Shown here piece by piece: positions 1 through 9,499 of a stretch of DNA of 64,000 bases. The stretch lies in NCBI GenBank assembly GCA_033239125.1, contig BSWB01000001.1, forward strand, positions 112,276,916-112,340,915, read 5' to 3'. Source of the DNA: Fagopyrum homotropicum (Eukaryota > Streptophyta > Magnoliopsida > Caryophyllales > Polygonaceae). The first letter of the stretch is position 1, and the number at the start of each line of letters is the position of its first letter. The notes below the pieces were generated by a model. The model made no database searches. It was not told where the DNA came from and saw only the letters and a program-made list of their open reading frames with translations. Position numbers and translations under genes: made by a program.

Positions 1-346
1 GTGGAAGTACATCGGCCGGGGAAACGGGTGCTAGGACCTGCCTCGGTCGAGGGTCTGGAACTGGATCCTGCCTCGGTCGAGGATCTGGGTTCGGTCGAGG
101 TAGATACTGGTCTCGTAGAGCTGCCATATCTGCTTCGATCGCTTCATTCCTGGTGCGAGTTTCTTCTTTTTCCCGCCTCAGTTCTTCCCTGCTGAGGCGT
201 AGCTGTTCTAATGCCTCCTTCAATTCGGCCTCAAGATCGTGATCGTCTTGGTTGGCCATCTTCGCTTCTCTTAAGCGTTGTTTATATGTCTTTTCTGGTT
301 CGGGATTGTAAGGAACGATTTCCTTCCCAGCGTGGGTTCTTTGCAT
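1..346 (-). CDS. Family C gag N-terminus (partial, runs off the window)
   Basis: Reading leftward from an ATG at 346-344, 115 codons are open to the window edge. The N-terminal block (YNPEPEKTYKQRLREAK) lines up with FDPEPEKTLKKRLREKK at the start of the family B gag at 56,921, in the same place after the primer-binding site. A charged, coiled-coil-like Glu/Arg/Lys stretch follows, then an Arg/Pro-rich part with two in-frame copies of a CCTCGACCGAGG motif (DPRPRQ). By position and similarity this is the start of an Athila-like Gag polyprotein, the structural protein that packages element RNA. No stop or frameshift is visible here, unlike the B copies. The rest lies to the left of the window. 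Confidence 0.7.
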   Translation of the reverse strand, partial: MQRTHAGKEIVPYNPEPEKTYKQRLREAKMANQDDHDLEAELKEALEQLRLSREELRREKEETRTRNEAIEADMAALRDQYLPRPNPDPRPRQDPVPDPRPRQVLAPVSPADVLP

Positions 347-450
347 AAACCTAAGAAAAAGAACCTGCGAAATTCACTCAAGTAGAGTGGTTAGTAGAAA
401 CGGGGGCAAGTGCCCCAAAAGCAAACCACAACCGGCTCGGTCTAGACCAA

Positions 451-469
451 GTCCCCGGCAACGGTGCCA
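451..469 (-). other. Primer-binding site of element C (tRNA-Asp type)
   Basis: On the minus strand the sequence TGGCACCGTTGCCGGGGAC follows the LTR end after a short spacer. It differs at one base from the complement of the 3' end of plant tRNA-Asp. This fixes the element on the minus strand, with its internal region running left out of the window. Confidence 0.85.
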
Positions 470-475
470 AAAACT

Positions 476-2213
476 TGTTTGCTCCAAACGGTGTGTGCAA
501 GCTTTAAATTTATAACCCTAGATGTAAGCTTAAAATGAGGATGCGAACCCGTAGTGTACGGGTCAATCGTAGTAAAAAGCAAGGAACTCCAGGGGTCGAT
601 CACAGGGACTTAGTGAAACAAAGTCGAAATAGGTAAGCTTTGTAATTACTAACCACAAAAGCGATTAAAACAATCAAGGATGATAAAAAGTCAATTAAAG
701 GTATTATGCAATTCTAGGGATTAAAGCATCTAGTTGTGGTTCCAACTCAAGATCTAAAGATAAGCGGACAAAGCTGAGATATTTGCATAGGGAAGGTGTT
801 ACTAAAGTGGAATAGATCACCGGGTAAGTCTCACTACTCGCTAATCCCAAACAGTAACTCCTATTACCGGGTAAGTCTCAAGGAATTGTGGAAAAGAACT
901 ATATCCTCAAACTAACGCACCACCTAAGGGAATAGAATCAACCTTTACCGGGTAAGTCTCAGGCTAAATCACAAAGATGGAATGAAAGCACACTCAAACC
1001 CCAATAAAGGATAAACCTTTATTACCTACACTTATGATCTTTGGTAAACAAACAAAGGAATTACCGGGTAAGTCTCATCCTAGGCTTGCATTGAACCAGG
1101 AAAGGTGTAATAAGAATAGGATTTGGCAAACTCCAATACTTAACTCTCAGTTTCGGATCAGATAAGTCACCTCGGTCAAAAGAATTCCACCCCGGCCGAG
1201 ATGTTCATCGACTGAGCAAGATGCTTAGGGTTAAGGATAAAGACTCGAGCTTTCAAGGTCCTACTGTGATTTAAGATTATTCTATCATTGTTTTTCCCAC
1301 AACCTTCAGCCAATCACCCTAGGATCACAGAAGGAAATTAGCCACTCATCATCATGAAAATAATAATCAAATATATGGGAAGAAAGAGAATAATTGAACA
1401 AGAAAACCTTAAGAGAAAGGCTTCAATAACTGAATCAATTATCAAACAACAAGCGTTCCTTGGATCAAAATCCAACAAAGACAATCAACAAAGAAGGGAA
1501 TCTAAGAGAATCTTACAAAACCCTTCACAAAGCTATAAAAGCTAAAAACTTCCTTCTTCAACCTTCAAAAAGGTTCTTCAAATCTCCCAACTGGGGTATG
1601 GCTGTAGCGGATCTTCTTGCAGCCCTAAACGGTATTCCGGGTGATAGCGGATGTTGGATTTGTGGAAAATCCAACCCTTTTTATAGGAAAATTACCCTCC
1701 AAAGATAAGATATCTTAGAAAGATCTCTTCCCATAAAAATATGTAAAATATATGGGATAAATTATCTTCTTCCTTCCAGGAATCCAGCCCAAAAAGATAA
1801 GATCCTCCTTCCAAAAATAAAAGATCTCAGCCAAGAATAAAATATCCTTGCCGCGTCCAAGGTGTTCGCCTCGGTCGAGGTGACTCTGTAGTCAACCGGG
1901 GTGAATCACAATTGAATGTGAAATCTCTCAAATCTGGTCCAAAGTGAATCTTTAATCCAATTCCATGATTCCTGGATTATTCCTTAAGCTCCTGAATGTA
2001 GCTCTATTGACTCCTTAGCTCCTTTTGCTCCATTTTAGTCCAAAATGCGCCATTTTACCTACGATTACAACGAAACTTGGTGTAAACCTCGATTCCCGTA
2101 AAGGTAGATGAAACGACAATATAATCACATCATATACATCCAAACATGCAGATTATCGAAGATAAAACGTCTAAACAGGCCCCAAAATATAGACAATAAT
2201 TCATGCTATTACA
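476..2213 (-). mobile_element. 5' LTR of Athila-like element C
   Basis: On the minus strand this 1,738-bp LTR begins TGTAATAGCATG at 2213 and ends AGCAAACA at 476, immediately before the primer-binding site. It has a TATA-like box near 1680, the conserved block around CCGTACACTACGGGTT near 557-574, four copies of a GAGACTTACCCGGTAA motif (about 816-1068) and CCTCGGTCGAGG-type palindromes (1170-1230 and about 1868-1883). It interrupts the family B LTR about 60 bp before that LTR's end, so it is younger than B1. Its 3' LTR is outside the window, so its age cannot be judged from LTR divergence. Confidence 0.85.
1676..1686 (-). promoter_or_regulatory. TATA-like box in LTR C
   Basis: The minus strand reads CCTATAAAAAGG here, the same box at the same relative place as in the B1 LTR (14,715-14,726). 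It probably sets the start of element transcription. Confidence 0.5.
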
Positions 2214-2878
2214 AGCGAACCCGCAGTGTACGGATCGGCGTAGTAAAGCAAGAATTCCAGAATATCGAACTCAGGGATTTGGGGGATCAAATTCAGTTCA
2301 CAAATTATCGAGCAAATAAAGCATAGAAGCTTTGCAAGTATTGGTAAAACAATAACCCTAAAGATCTAGGTATCCAATTGTGGCAATCGATTCAAGATAT
2401 TCTATAGACATAAGGACAGAGTCGAGATTGCAAAGGTATAACTAATGTAAGGTTGAGTATGGTGAAGTTCCAAAACCCTATATATCTCACCCAAGAACAC
2501 TCTCTATAAAGGTTGTTGAGGCTGTAGTATAGAAAGGATCTAAAGACAAGAATTACTCTCAAATACCCATGCCCAAACCCAAAAAATCAAAGATAAACTA
2601 AAACGGTTAAGGTTGTGACACTCGAAACCGAAATAAAGGATGTTGAGTCTCACTACTACCTAGAAAAGGCAAGCCAAGGCTAGGTTAAAGCAAATCTTTA
2701 ACTTTGGATCAAAGCAAAAGAAAAAGTCATAAAATAGATGAAATCACGGCTAGATCTTGAAGAACCAAGGCCGTGGTTTTTAAGAACAGACCGTGGAAAA
2801 GGTTGTCGACGAGGTTTCTCACACTCTCAGGGTCCAATCTGTTTACAATCAATCTATCATCATCTAAGCCACAACTAT
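2214..2878 (-). mobile_element. LTR B1, 3' part (interrupted)
   Basis: This is the downstream part of a family B LTR on the minus strand. Its reverse complement matches the B3 LTR around 60,410-61,090, including the 'ttgatgattgtggcttagatgatg' neighbourhood, the TGAGACTCAACATCC region and the CCGTACACTGCGGGTT block. It is cut at 2214 by the 5' end of element C and at 2878 by the family A array. The other part is at 14,328-15,217. Together the pieces give about 1,555 bp, close to the other B LTRs less their last 60 bp. Confidence 0.85.
2874..2878. repeat. Target-site duplication ACTAT, left
   Basis: ACTAT stands directly before the first TGATAACG of LTR A1 and again directly after the last GCGTAACA of LTR A3 (14,323-14,327). 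A 5-bp duplication is normal for Ty3/gypsy integration. No such repeat flanks the middle LTR. Confidence 0.9.
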
Positions 2879-3192
2879 TGATAACGTGATTTATGACGTT
2901 AGTATAGGCATACATTTAGATAGTTTTTCCCGTTATTCATGCACGGTTTGGCATTAGTTCACGACGTTTACACTCATTTCATGCATATTTCTAGAAAAGA
3001 CGTGTACACGAGCTTTTGTCGGTTTTGTAGGTATTTCGGGGATCTTTTGGACATTAATCGATACATTCGAGGGTCGAGCCTCATGGTGGTACACATCCAA
3101 AGCTTGGAAGGAGCATAATTGGAGCAACAAAGGACACAAAGACCACTATTGGTGCAAGCAATGCTTCTGTTGAAGAAAATCGGACCATCACT

Positions 3193-3216
3193 CAGGAAAA
3201 TCGGCCGATTTTCCTG
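3193..3216. repeat. Perfect 24-bp palindrome in LTR A1
   Basis: The sequence is its own reverse complement over 24 bp, with core AAAATCGGCCGATTTT. Half-sites AAAATCGG (3176-3183) and CGATTTT (3224-3230) flank it. Equivalent sites are in LTR A2 and A3 at offsets of 4,824 and 9,647 bp. Confidence 0.95.
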
Positions 3217-3294
3217 ACTGGGTCGATTTTTTGGCCTTCAACAGCTTAAGCCACGTGTCCCACGATCTCTTGATCCGGCCTTGCTCTTGGTGGA

Positions 3295-3303
3295 GAATAT
3301 AAG
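3295..3303 (+). promoter_or_regulatory. TATA-like box of LTR A1
   Basis: GAATATAAG lies about 40 bp downstream of a G-box and upstream of a CT-rich tract, which is the plausible U3/R boundary of the LTR promoter. The same box occurs at 8119-8127 and 12,942-12,950. Confidence 0.45.
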
Positions 3304-4681
3304 TGGGCCTGCAAGCTGTTGCTGAGCATCTCTCCTCTCCCACATTCTCTCATTCACAGCTCATTGGATTGGGGATAGACTTGGAGAAGAGGAAAACTCC
3401 CTCAAATTGAAGGAAGAAGAAGAACACCAATCTAAGAGTGATAGTGAGATTTTGAGTGATTTTTGGAGTCTTTGATTGAAGAACTATTGCAAGGATTGTT
3501 AGGAACGTTTTGGAACTTCATTTGAAGGGTTGTAAGTCTTGCTAAAACTTAGATTCAGCTGAGATTTATTGTTTTTACTTGCTTATCTTTCATCATCCAT
3601 CTATGAAAACCATGTATGCTTGTGTGATGATTTTGGATCTTGATATGCATATTATTGGCTAGTTTATTGTGATTCTGGAGTGATGGATTGATGGTTATGG
3701 CTAGGGTGATGATAGGATGGACTTATATGTTAGTTTAGGATGATTTGTATGCACGAAACCCATTCCAGAAGGAAAAATCGGGCTGTTCTTCAGTCAAATC
3801 GGCCGATTTTTCCATGATCCACCCGATTTTCCTCTCTGTTGCTCTTTAATTGATGAATCTGTATGTTAGGGTGTTAGGTTGTTGAAATCCTAGTGTTTAT
3901 TTAGCTTAATTTAGCTTAGGATCACCTAATGCTATCAACCTAAGTGAGGGAAGAGATCTACCCGATGATTTCCGATCTTAGATACCTAAGATGATGAATT
4001 CTAGGTAGTAGTGAGCCTCACAAGCCGCTATTGGATTGAGTATGCTAGGATTATTATTTGAGACTTACTTTTCCGAGACTTACCCGGTAAGGAGAGGTTT
4101 GCCACTTAAGTAGTGTCCGGTTTGCGTAGAATTCCCTACTTTACCTCCTTGAGACTTACCCGGTAATAGGAGTTTGATGTGGGATTAGTGAAGTAAGAGA
4201 CCTACCAGGTAATTGCTTCCATTAGTGAAACACCCTTTCCCAACACCGCAGCCTTGTCCTTAGAATCTTTAGAACCTTGAGTCCAATGCCATAACCGGAA
4301 ATCTTGACCTCTAGAATCCACTTTTCTCTCTTTTATCACATATTTTGTGCTTGTGTTACTTGTTTACCTTGCTAGTTTGAGTTGTTAGTTTGTTTTTATT
4401 ATCTTGCTTGATTTGTGATCTTTGCTTGATCGCCACAAAAACCAACCAAAAATATCGAGATTTTCATTTCTTTGTTCCTTGACCTTTTCTTAGACTAGAT
4501 CCACACTATCTATGACCATTGTTTGACTTGATTTCACCTTAGTCTTTGTGTTCGACCTCGGAATACTATCCCTACTACAAACGTCCCGTACACTGCGGGT
4601 TCACTAGGAGTTAGGAGAAATATATCGAGTTTATAAATTGTAAAGCTTTTTGTGCTACACGTTTCTAGCGTAACAAGTTTT

Positions 4682-4700
4682 TGGCGCCGTTGCTGGGGAC
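4682..4700 (+). other. Primer-binding site of family A (tRNA-Asp type), copy 1
   Basis: TGGCGCCGTTGCTGGGGAC lies a few bases after the LTR end. It matches the complement of the plant tRNA-Asp 3' end with one mismatch (T for C). The same site is at 9506-9524. Confidence 0.85.
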
Positions 4701-4802
4701 TAGGTCTAGATTGAGTCATTTGCTTTTGATCGTTTTTAGTGTTTATCTTTCTTGTTACTTTTGATCTTGTGTTGTTTTTGTCTTTTCCTTTTCATGTTTG
4801 CC

Positions 4803-5822
4803 ATGGACGGATTGTACTTCCAAGACGACCTTGACAACATGGAGTATGAGGAGTGGATGGAAAGCCAAGATCTAGGACCTCTCCATGATGAGTTTGAGTA
4901 TTGAGAGGAGTTTAATGCCTATCATGAGTCCCATGATCAAGCTCACATGAATACATTGCCTTATGTGGAACCTCACCATCAAGCTCACAATGACCGAGTG
5001 GAATCAATGCTAGAAGAAATATTGAGGAAGATGGATGATCTAGAGAGCAACCTTGCTTCCATTTCGAGTGCCCACATGGTGCTTGAAGCGGAAGTATTTC
5101 AACAAGAGGAGGTTCACCATGAGGAGATCCAAGAATCACCCGATTCAACCATAACCAATAGAGACCTTCAAGAAGAGTTGGATAAATCTTGGGATCAAGT
5201 GAGGCTAAGGGATTTGACCCTGAAGGATGAAAGAAGATTGAATGTCGAAAGAGAAGAACAAATGAGGAGGAAGATTGAGGAGATTAGGCATGCTCTTATG
5301 CTAGGAGATCCTACCATCCTTCAAGGCTTACCTCCCCCTCCTTCACCTTTGGAGGAGTGCAATGAAGTATTTTCACCCCCGTACATCCTTGCCATCAACC
5401 CCGGAACCACACTTGAAGAGCTCACAAGGGAGAGCCCTAAGTTAACTTCAACTCCTTCCAATCCTTTCTTGCTTGCCCGGAGTACACACGAAGATTGGAG
5501 TCCCTTTCCTAAGGAGTCTCCAATGTTGAATGATGGAAGCAAGCATGATGGATCCATGATGGTTATGGAGTACCTCAATGAAGAATTCTTTCCAAGAATC
5601 GGCTTTCTTCGGATTATAGAGGATGAGGATGGCAAGCATCTCACCGGTGTGACCGCGGAGTGCCAATTGTCTAAGTATGGGGTGGCACCTATGGTTGCAA
5701 CTCCATACTATCATCAAGGGAGCGGTGATGACGGAGTCTACTACTCACCGGTGAGGAGAAAACTCAAAGCTTATTTGGGCATCAAGTGGCCCTTGCTTGT
5801 CATCATGGATGCCAGAAAGTGA
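4803..5822 (+). pseudogene. Broken gag-linker-like ORF of family A, copy 1
   Basis: An ATG at 4803 opens 33 very acidic codons (MDGLYFQDDLDNMEYEEW...) that end in TGA at 4902-4904. The frame resumes and an ATG at 4947 opens 291 codons to 5822. Residues about 11-50 (SMLEEILRKMDDLESNLASI) resemble the coiled coil between gag and protease in family B at 62,774 (MLETILGKLQGLESH). A long acidic heptad-like helix and a Pro-rich tract (LPPPPSPLEE) follow. No retrotransposon gag core, zinc knuckle or protease motif is present. The same TGA is in copy 2, so the break predates the tandem duplication, or the downstream ORF is the used one. Confidence 0.6.
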
Positions 5823-5880
5823 TGGTTGCTTGGACTCCTCAAGCAAACCATGGTATTCGAGGTGGATTGACACATCCTCT

Positions 5881-5940
5881 GAGTTTGGTCAAGCTAATGA
5901 CCTTAAAGAAGCGCTTAATGGGAGGCAACCCATTGGTACA
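5881..5940 (+). pseudogene. Remnant of the 3' end of Athila-like pol, copy 1
   Basis: One frame reads EFGQANDLKEALNGRQPIG, which I recognise as the typical last residues before the stop of plant Athila-type polyproteins. It shows that family A arose from a full element by loss of the middle of pol. The equivalent in copy 2 is near 10,705-10,764. Confidence 0.55.
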
Positions 5941-6137
5941 TGTCTTTCCCTTTTATTTTTTCTTGTTTTTGTTTGATTTTGCTCTTGGTGTGCTTTGTTT
6001 TTCTTTTGTGTTTTTGGGTGCTAGATCTTGATGTTGTCATGAGTGATGAGATGCTGGAGGTCATGTGAAAACCTCATGGAACTGTTGAGAAGAAGGTGCA
6101 AGATCCGAGCACATGGACAAGGAAGAAAGCACCTAGG

Positions 6138-6196
6138 AAAATCGGACTGTTCTTCACCAAAATCGGCCGATTTTCCTGGGTAGCTGGTCCGATTTT
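6138..6196. repeat. Internal tripartite AAAATCGG palindrome
   Basis: Half-site AAAATCGG (6138-6145), full palindrome AAAATCGGCCGATTTT (6159-6174) and half-site CCGATTTT (6189-6196). This is the same architecture as the two copies in each LTR. A second copy lies about 4,824 bp downstream. Confidence 0.9.
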
Positions 6197-7702
6197 TCCT
6201 TCTGTCAAGGAAAGTGATGATCCTCAATCAAGCATGGGTGGAGCGGACGTGGAACTTGGACGGCTTGCGGTGCCAAGCGCGGGTTCCGACACCATAACGA
6301 ACATCAAGAGCTCTCTACCATCCTTGATCGATCATCCACCATCATCATTCGATGTGAACCAAAATACCAAAGCATCACCAATTTTACACTGTGAGGACTC
6401 TCTTTCGCTTCTTTATTTAGTTTGCACATTGGGGACAATGTCTTTCTAAGTATGGGGTGGGGTTTTCATGATCACTTGCATGATTAGCATCTAGGATAGT
6501 TTAATATTGTCACATGTTTTATTATGTCTTCCATTGTACATACCTATTTTGAAAAATCCAAAAAAATCAGAAAATTTTAAAAATTTTAGTGCTTCTAAAG
6601 CTTGGGAATGACCCTTATGATGAAATTGTCTTGTGAATTGGCTATGGATGGCCTTATGTGTTGAATAGATGAATGAATATGTGGACTTGAAGTACTTATC
6701 TTGAATCCCATGAATGATTTGTGATCATGAATGTTTGCCTTGATTGAATTGAGGATTGAAAGTCGAAATTACATGCTAGTTCTTGCACATCATTTAGGAG
6801 TGATTAAGGCAATTCATTTTTCTCTACTTCTCATCTTGATCATGTTGTTTGAGCACCTCAATTGATGAAAAATTTGACCTCTTTTGACCCATCCGGGAAT
6901 AGGAGCATGCTAGTGTGTTGAGTGTGTGAAAAGCAAGTGTGGGGTGAAGTTGTTGATGAAAGAATGTTGTAAATGAAGTGCTGAATTTGTTGTGAAAGTG
7001 TAGACAAAAATATAGGTTTGGGGACGTTGGTTTAAATGACGAGTAACTCGGCACCATTCACATAATCGGGTGTTTGTGCCTTGCCAAAGTCAAATAAACC
7101 GATAGTCCTAACGAGTTTTGGTATGTGTGCCCGGTGTGGATGCACCTCGAAAAATAAAAAAAAAACCGAGGACGGCTAATCACCAAGGTTTCGGCTTTTG
7201 TACACCAATGCCATTGTCTCAAAAATGAGTGAAAAAGAAAAGAAAACAAAGAAAAGATGGGAAAATTATACACTTGTTGGGAAGTTGAGCAAAAACGAAA
7301 TTATGGAGTTAGTTCCTTTCCCGGATTAGCATCACATGACTTAAAAATTCCCAACTAATCACAACGTTTCTTAGCCTCTTCTTTCCTAAGTCCTTGTGAC
7401 CTAAATGCATGTGTGTACGACTTAGTGATCTAGATTGGATATATTCATGATCATCTAGACTTCTTCATTTTCACCTCTCATGCATGCTTTCTAGTTAAGT
7501 ATAATTGTCTTTCCATGCCTTCATTCATTTTATGCATAATTGCTTGTCCACTGCTATGAAACATGACTATGAAGGTGATCCAATGTTAGAAGCACAATTC
7601 CAAAAAGATTTTGTTGTTTTTCTGCATGCATAAATCACGTCATCTCTTAGTCTATAGTTGGGTCTTGCTCGGGGACGAGCAAATCTTAAGTATGGGGTAT
7701 TT

Positions 7703-9499
7703 TGATAACGTGATTTATGACGTTAGTATAGGCATACATTTAGATAGTTTTTCCCGTTATTCATGCACGGTTTGGCATTAGTTCACGACGTTTACACTCA
7801 TTTCATGCATATTTCTAGAAAAGACGTCTACACGAGCTTTTGTCGGTTTTGTAGGTATTTCGGGGATCTTTTGGACATTAATCGATACATTCGAGGGTCG
7901 AGCCTCATGGTGGTACACATCCAAAGCTTGGAAGGAGCATAATTGGAGCAACAAAGGACACAAAGACCACTATTGGTGCAAGCAATGCTTCTGTTGAAGA
8001 AAATCGGACCATCACTCAGGAAAATCGGCCGATTTTCCTGACTGGGTCGATTTTTTGGCCTTCAACAGCTTAAGCCACGTGTCCCACGATCTCTTGATCC
8101 GGCCTTGCTCTTGGTGGAGAATATAAGTGGGCCTGCAAGCTGTTGCTGAGCATCTCTCCTCTCCCACATTCTCTCATTCACAGCTCATTGGATTGGGGAT
8201 AGACTTGGAGAAGAGGAAAACTCTCTCAAATTGAAGGAAGAAGAAGAACACCAATCTAAGAGTGATAGTGAGATTTTGAGTGATTTTTGGAGTCTTTGAT
8301 TGAAGAACTATTGCAAGGATTGTTAGGAACGTTTTGGAACTTCATTTGAAGGGTTGTAAGTCTTGCTAAAACTTAGATTCAGCTGAGATTTATTGTTTTT
8401 ACTTGCTTATCTTTCATCATCCATCTATGAAAACCATGTATGCTTGTGTGATGATTTTGGATCTTGATATGCATATTATTGGCTAGTTTATTGTGATTCT
8501 GGAGTGATGGATTGATGGTTATGGCTAGGGTGATGATAGGATGGACTTATATGTTAGTTTAGGATGATTTGTATGCACGAAACCCATTCCAGAAGGAAAA
8601 ATCGGGCTGTTCTTCAGTCAAATCGGCCGATTTTTCCATGATCCACCCGATTTTCCTCTCTGTTGCTCTTTAATTGATGAATCTGTATGTTAGGGTGTTA
8701 GGTTGTTGAAATCCTAGTGTTTATTTAGCTTAATTTAGCTTAGGATCACCTAATGCTATCAACCTAAGTGAGGGAAGAGATCTACCCGATGATTTCCGAT
8801 CTTAGATACCTAAGATGATGAATTCTAGGTAGTAGTGAGCCTCACAAGCCGCTATTGGATTGAGTGTGCTAGGATTATTATTTGAGACTTACTTTTCCGA
8901 GACTTACCCGGTAAGGAGAGGTTTGCCACTTAAGTAGTGTCCGGTTTGCGTAGAATTCCCTACTTTACCTCCTTGAGACTTACCCGGTAATAGGAGTTTG
9001 ATGTGGGATTAGTGAAGTAAGAGACCTACCCGGTAATTGCTTCCATTAGTGAAACACCCTTTCCCAACACCGCAGCCTTGTCCTTAGAATCTTTAGAACC
9101 TTGAGTCCAATGCCATAACCGGAAATCTTGACCTCTAGAATCCACTTTTCTCTCTTTTATCACATATTTTGTGCTTGTGTTACTTGTTTACCTTGCTAGT
9201 TTGAGTTGTTAGTTTGTTTTTATTATCTTGCTTGATTTGTGATCTTTGCTTGATCGCCACAAAAACCAACCAAAAATATCGAGATTTTCATTTCTTTGTT
9301 CCTTGACCTTTTCTTAGACTAGATCCACACTATCTATGACCATTGTTTGACTTGATTTCACCTTAGTCTTTGTGTTCGACCTCGGAATACTATCCCTACT
9401 ACAAACGTCCCGTACACTGCGGGTTCGCTAGGAGTTAGGAGAAATATATCGAGTTTATAAATTGTAAAGCTTTTTGTGCTACACGTTTCTAGCGTAACA
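7703..9499 (+). repeat. LTR A2 (middle)
   Basis: Middle LTR, 1,797 bp, shared between the two units, with no flanking target duplication. Reading the three LTRs side by side I found no variant private to this copy. At each of about thirteen variable sites it agrees with either A1 or A3. Confidence 0.95.

Larger units (their letters stand above)
2879..4675 (+). repeat. LTR A1
   Basis: First LTR of the array. It holds two tripartite AAAATCGG palindromes (3176-3230 and 3773-3830), a G-box CACGTG (3252-3257), a TATA-like box (3295-3303), three copies of the GAGACTTACCCGGTAA-type motif (about 4076-4215) and the CCGTACACTGCGGGTT block near 4588. By eye it differs from A2 at about five sites. Confidence 0.95.
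4676..7702 (+). mobile_element. Family A internal region, copy 1
   Basis: In order it contains: the PBS just after the LTR; a 33-codon ORF closed by TGA; a 291-codon ORF in the same frame (4947-5822); a remnant of the Athila pol 3' end (5881-5940); a third AAAATCGG tripartite palindrome (6138-6196); a purine-rich AAGTATGGGGTGGGG near 6448; about 1.2 kb of non-coding sequence; and a second AAGTATGGGG box close to the next LTR, the likely polypurine tract. It differs from copy 2 at a handful of substitutions and one T-run indel near 6820. Confidence 0.9.

Noticed and set aside
450..470. tRNA gene suggested by the CCCCGGCAACGG sequence
   Set aside because: Only the 3' end complement of tRNA-Asp is present and it adjoins LTR ends, so these are primer-binding sites.
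2954..3139. Small minus-strand ORF, repeated three times (also 7778-7963 and 12,601-12,786)
   Set aside because: It lies in the family A LTR and repeats only because the LTR does. It shows no known domain and opposes LTR transcription.
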